Positions 61,656 through 64,000 of a stretch of 64,000 bases of DNA are shown one piece after another. The notes beneath the pieces were generated by a model. That model was not told where the DNA came from. It saw only the letters and a list, made by a program, of their open reading frames with translations, and made no database searches. The stretch is from positions 9,720,170-9,784,169 of the forward strand of contig NC_047065.1 of the NCBI RefSeq assembly GCF_902459465.1. The letters run 5' to 3'. The first letter of the stretch is position 1; every line of letters begins with the position of its first letter. Source of the DNA: Asterias rubens. Taxonomy: Eukaryota; Echinodermata; Asteroidea; Forcipulatida; Asteriidae. A program made the translations under genes and the position numbers.

Positions 61656-62034
61656 AAGGCAGTGGACACTATTGGTAAATGTCAAAGACTAACCTTCACT
61701 GTTGGTGTATCATAACATATGCATAAATTAACAAACTTGTGAAAATTTGAGCTCAATCGGTCATCAAAAATGCGAGATAATAATGAAAGAAAAATAACCC
61801 TTGTCACACGAAGTGTGTGCATTAAGATGGTTGATTTCGAGACCTGAAGTTCTAAATCTGAGGTCTCGAAATCAAATTCGTGGAAAATTACTTCTTTCTC
61901 GAAAACTATGGCACTTCAGAGGGAGCCGTTTCTCACAATGTTTTATACCATCAACCTCTCCCCATAACTTGTCACCAAGAAAGGTTTTATGCCAATAATT
62001 ATTTTGAGTAATTACCAATAGTGTCCACTGCCTT
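61656..62034 (+). mobile_element. TA-type MITE, complete 379-bp copy
   Basis: AAGGCAGTGGACACTATTGG and the inverse CCAATAGTGTCCACTGCCTT are flanked by TA (61,654-61,655; 62,035-62,036). It is the same family and nearly the same length as 23,056-23,433. Confidence 0.92.
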
Positions 62035-62036
62035 TA

Positions 62037-62619
62037 AGGGTTTTCAACCTGTCGCTAAAAGGCGCTGTTGCGTTTTGTGACATCATTTTTTTTTTTTTTT
62101 AACTTCCCACCCTTGGCCAGACACTAACATCGTTGAAAGCAACTTCATAGCATTTTCCACTTTGGGATTAGAGGGCACTTCCGGTTTCGACAAGAAGTAG
62201 AGGTCATGTGAGGTCACGCACACAAAATTAAAATGAAGACCTCATTGGGGCTGATTTGATACAAATTTTCAAACATTTCGAATAGAAAACTTTAAGATGC
62301 GTCACGTGACAGCTTTAAGATGACGTCACGTTTCAACTACCAAGATGCTTGCTTTTAAATCCGTTTTTATCACATTTTCTGTGCGACATCCATCATCATC
62401 TCAACTGGTGTTTTGATAGTCATACGTTGGTGTGTTGTATTTTGTCGTTAGTCTGCAAACACTAACTCATGATGATTTTGTGATATTTGTTCTACACACT
62501 GAGGGCATTAGATGTTACATGTATGACTTCACTTGACCAACCCGGAAACAACTTTCATGCTGAACTTCAAGTCAGTTCAACAACGGTATGCGTCCTTATA
62601 CTCCTGTCGTGATTGGGAA
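62037..62619. other. Repeat-like DNA before LINE-E
   Basis: A T-run, then ACTTCCGGTTTCGACAAG, AGGTCATGTGAGGTCACG and AAGATGACGTCACG suggest a diverged copy of the CCGGAAG/TGACGTCA family. 62,400-62,619 may be LINE-E 5' sequence. No gene. Confidence 0.4.
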
Positions 62620-64000
62620 CCGGCCATCCTGTAACAACTTCGTCTTGTGGAAGGTAATCATGATAATTTGATTAAAATACACTCAGAAGAACATGTGCAA
62701 ATGACCACGTTCGGCATGCTTAATGCTCGATCCATTAAAAACAAGACTGTTGCTTTTGAAGAGTTCGTCATTGAGAATAGCTGGGATGTGATTGGACTTT
62801 CTGAGACATGGCTTACTCAAAATGATCCTGCTGTGATTGCTGATCTTACTCCCGAATGGTTACTCATTTAATTATGTACTAAGAATCAATAAGCGTGGGG
62901 GAGGAGTTGGCATATTGTTCCGAAGCACCATCAGTGTTAAAATTGGCAACAGAAATAGGACGTTCAGCTCCTTTGAGGCTCTTCAGGTAGAGTTGGTGAT
63001 CAACAAGACCATGATTCATCTAGTCATAATCTATAGACCACCCGGGTGATCAACAAGACCATGATTCATCTAGTCATAATCTATAGACCACCCGGGTCTA
63101 CAGCTTCTTTCTGTACTTTCCTAGATGAGTTTGCATCTTTTGTAGACAGCTACCTGTTTGACCATTCATCTCTAATCATAACGGGTGACTTTAACATTCA
63201 TATGGATAACCCATCAGCTGTAAAACCATCACAGTTTACTAATTTGTTATCTGCACATGGACTGCAATCATGTTCATGTTGCTACCCATCAGGGAGGCCA
63301 CACCTTAGACCTCATCATTACACGCTCCAGTGATCACAGACTCTGGGACATCCGTGTCGATGGAGGAATATCTGACCACTCTGCAGTCTTTAATCTACGT
63401 ATGCAGAAACCAGCTGTACCTACTAAAACTTACACCTCAGGAAATCTCTGTTCACTCGATCTCAATGCCTTCTATAATATTAGAGACTGTCAGCTCACTA
63501 AGACCTGTTCTGAGTCACCTACATCCGGAACTGATATATACAATGCTACTTTGCTTGACATCTTAGACAAGCATGCACCATCTAAAACACGTACTTTCAA
63601 GATTCGTCCTTACACCAGCTGGTACAATGCTGAGATTTCGGAGGCCATACGCAAGCGTGGACAATGTGAACGCAAATGGAGGTCTTCGAGACTTGAAATA
63701 CATCGTCAAATCTACTGTACCCAGCGTCAGCATACTTCAGCCTTGATACAGAAAGCCAAGCGTCATTATTATTCCAGTGTGGTCCGCGAGTGCTCTGGTG
63801 ACCAGAAACTTCTCTTCAGATTTGTTGACAAACTGCTCCTCAGGAATACATCTTCACCTTTGCCACCTCATGTCTGCCCAGAAAATCTTCCCAACCAATT
63901 CCGCCACTTTTACATGTAAGCTGTCCACAATCCGTGCCAGCCTACCTCCAGCTTCCACTGATACACCACTGCAGGCCTCAAATTTCCCGATTTTTAGGGC
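62620..64000 (+). mobile_element. LINE-E, CR1/L2-group endonuclease part, runs off the window
   Basis: + strand frames encode an APE endonuclease: FGMLNARSIKNKT and GLSETWLTQ (62,647-62,871), GGGVGILFRSTISVKI and VIIYRPPG (62,837-63,049), LIITGDFNIHMDNPS (63,046-63,333), ISDHSAVFNL and the linker YTSWYNAEISEAIRKRG (63,257-63,919). Frame changes at about 62,860, 63,046 and 63,270 and a stop at 63,917-63,919 break it. One change is caused by a 50-bp tandem duplication. The RT would follow beyond 64,000. Confidence 0.88.
62997..63096. repeat. Exact 50-bp tandem duplication in LINE-E
   Basis: 62,997-63,046 and 63,047-63,096 are identical, each running from TGATCAACAAGACC to ACCACCCGGG. The length is not a multiple of three, so the endonuclease frame shifts. 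Confidence 0.95.

Overview
This window is animal nuclear DNA: AT-rich, intron-bearing and dense in transposons. The mix is a BEL/Pao LTR element, several CR1/L2-group LINEs, tRNA-derived SINEs, many short inverted-repeat elements and one large foldback-type transposon. It suggests a marine deuterostome invertebrate, most likely an echinoderm (perhaps a sea star). That assignment is inference from repeat style and gene sequence, not a search result.

Only two host genes are recognised, both on the + strand and both incomplete at a window edge. (1) A DHHC palmitoyltransferase of the ZDHHC3/ZDHHC7 group has five 3'-terminal coding exons between 14,559 and 20,082; its N-terminal exons must lie upstream. 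(2) A prefoldin subunit 4-like gene has a short first coding exon at 42,799-42,831, exon 2 at 57,759-57,869 and exon 3 at 60,030-60,097. Exon 3 appears to end at a U12-type AT-AC donor, so its last exon(s) lie beyond the window or were not found.

Layout: 1-7,145 is a tandem repeat field (about 340-bp units, then two copies of a 2.78-kb macro-unit) rich in TGACGTCA palindromes and hairpin minisatellites. 7,545-13,504 is a BEL/Pao element on the - strand with two apparently identical 286-bp LTRs and a 5-bp target duplication. 14,125-14,490 is a hairpin minisatellite just before the ZDHHC exons, whose introns hold a SINE, MITEs and a LINE nested in a MITE. A 45-bp minisatellite begins on the ZDHHC stop codon at 20,082. 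20,624-27,413 is intergenic with MITEs, including an 889-bp element with a 9-bp target duplication.

27,422-41,580 is the standout: a 14.2-kb foldback transposon with a perfect 8-bp target duplication. Its inverted arms carry about 14-bp direct repeats at the tips and long arrays of a 203-bp unit inside. The left arm was invaded by a near full-length LINE encoding an intact endonuclease/reverse-transcriptase ORF with a hydrophobic leader and a 2A-like motif. A 45-bp tip of the same LINE family lies in the right arm.

The prefoldin introns (42,832-60,029) contain MITEs, LINE remnants, and one LINE nested inside another, itself inside a CRE/hairpin repeat. The window closes with a LINE fragment that has an exact 50-bp internal duplication.
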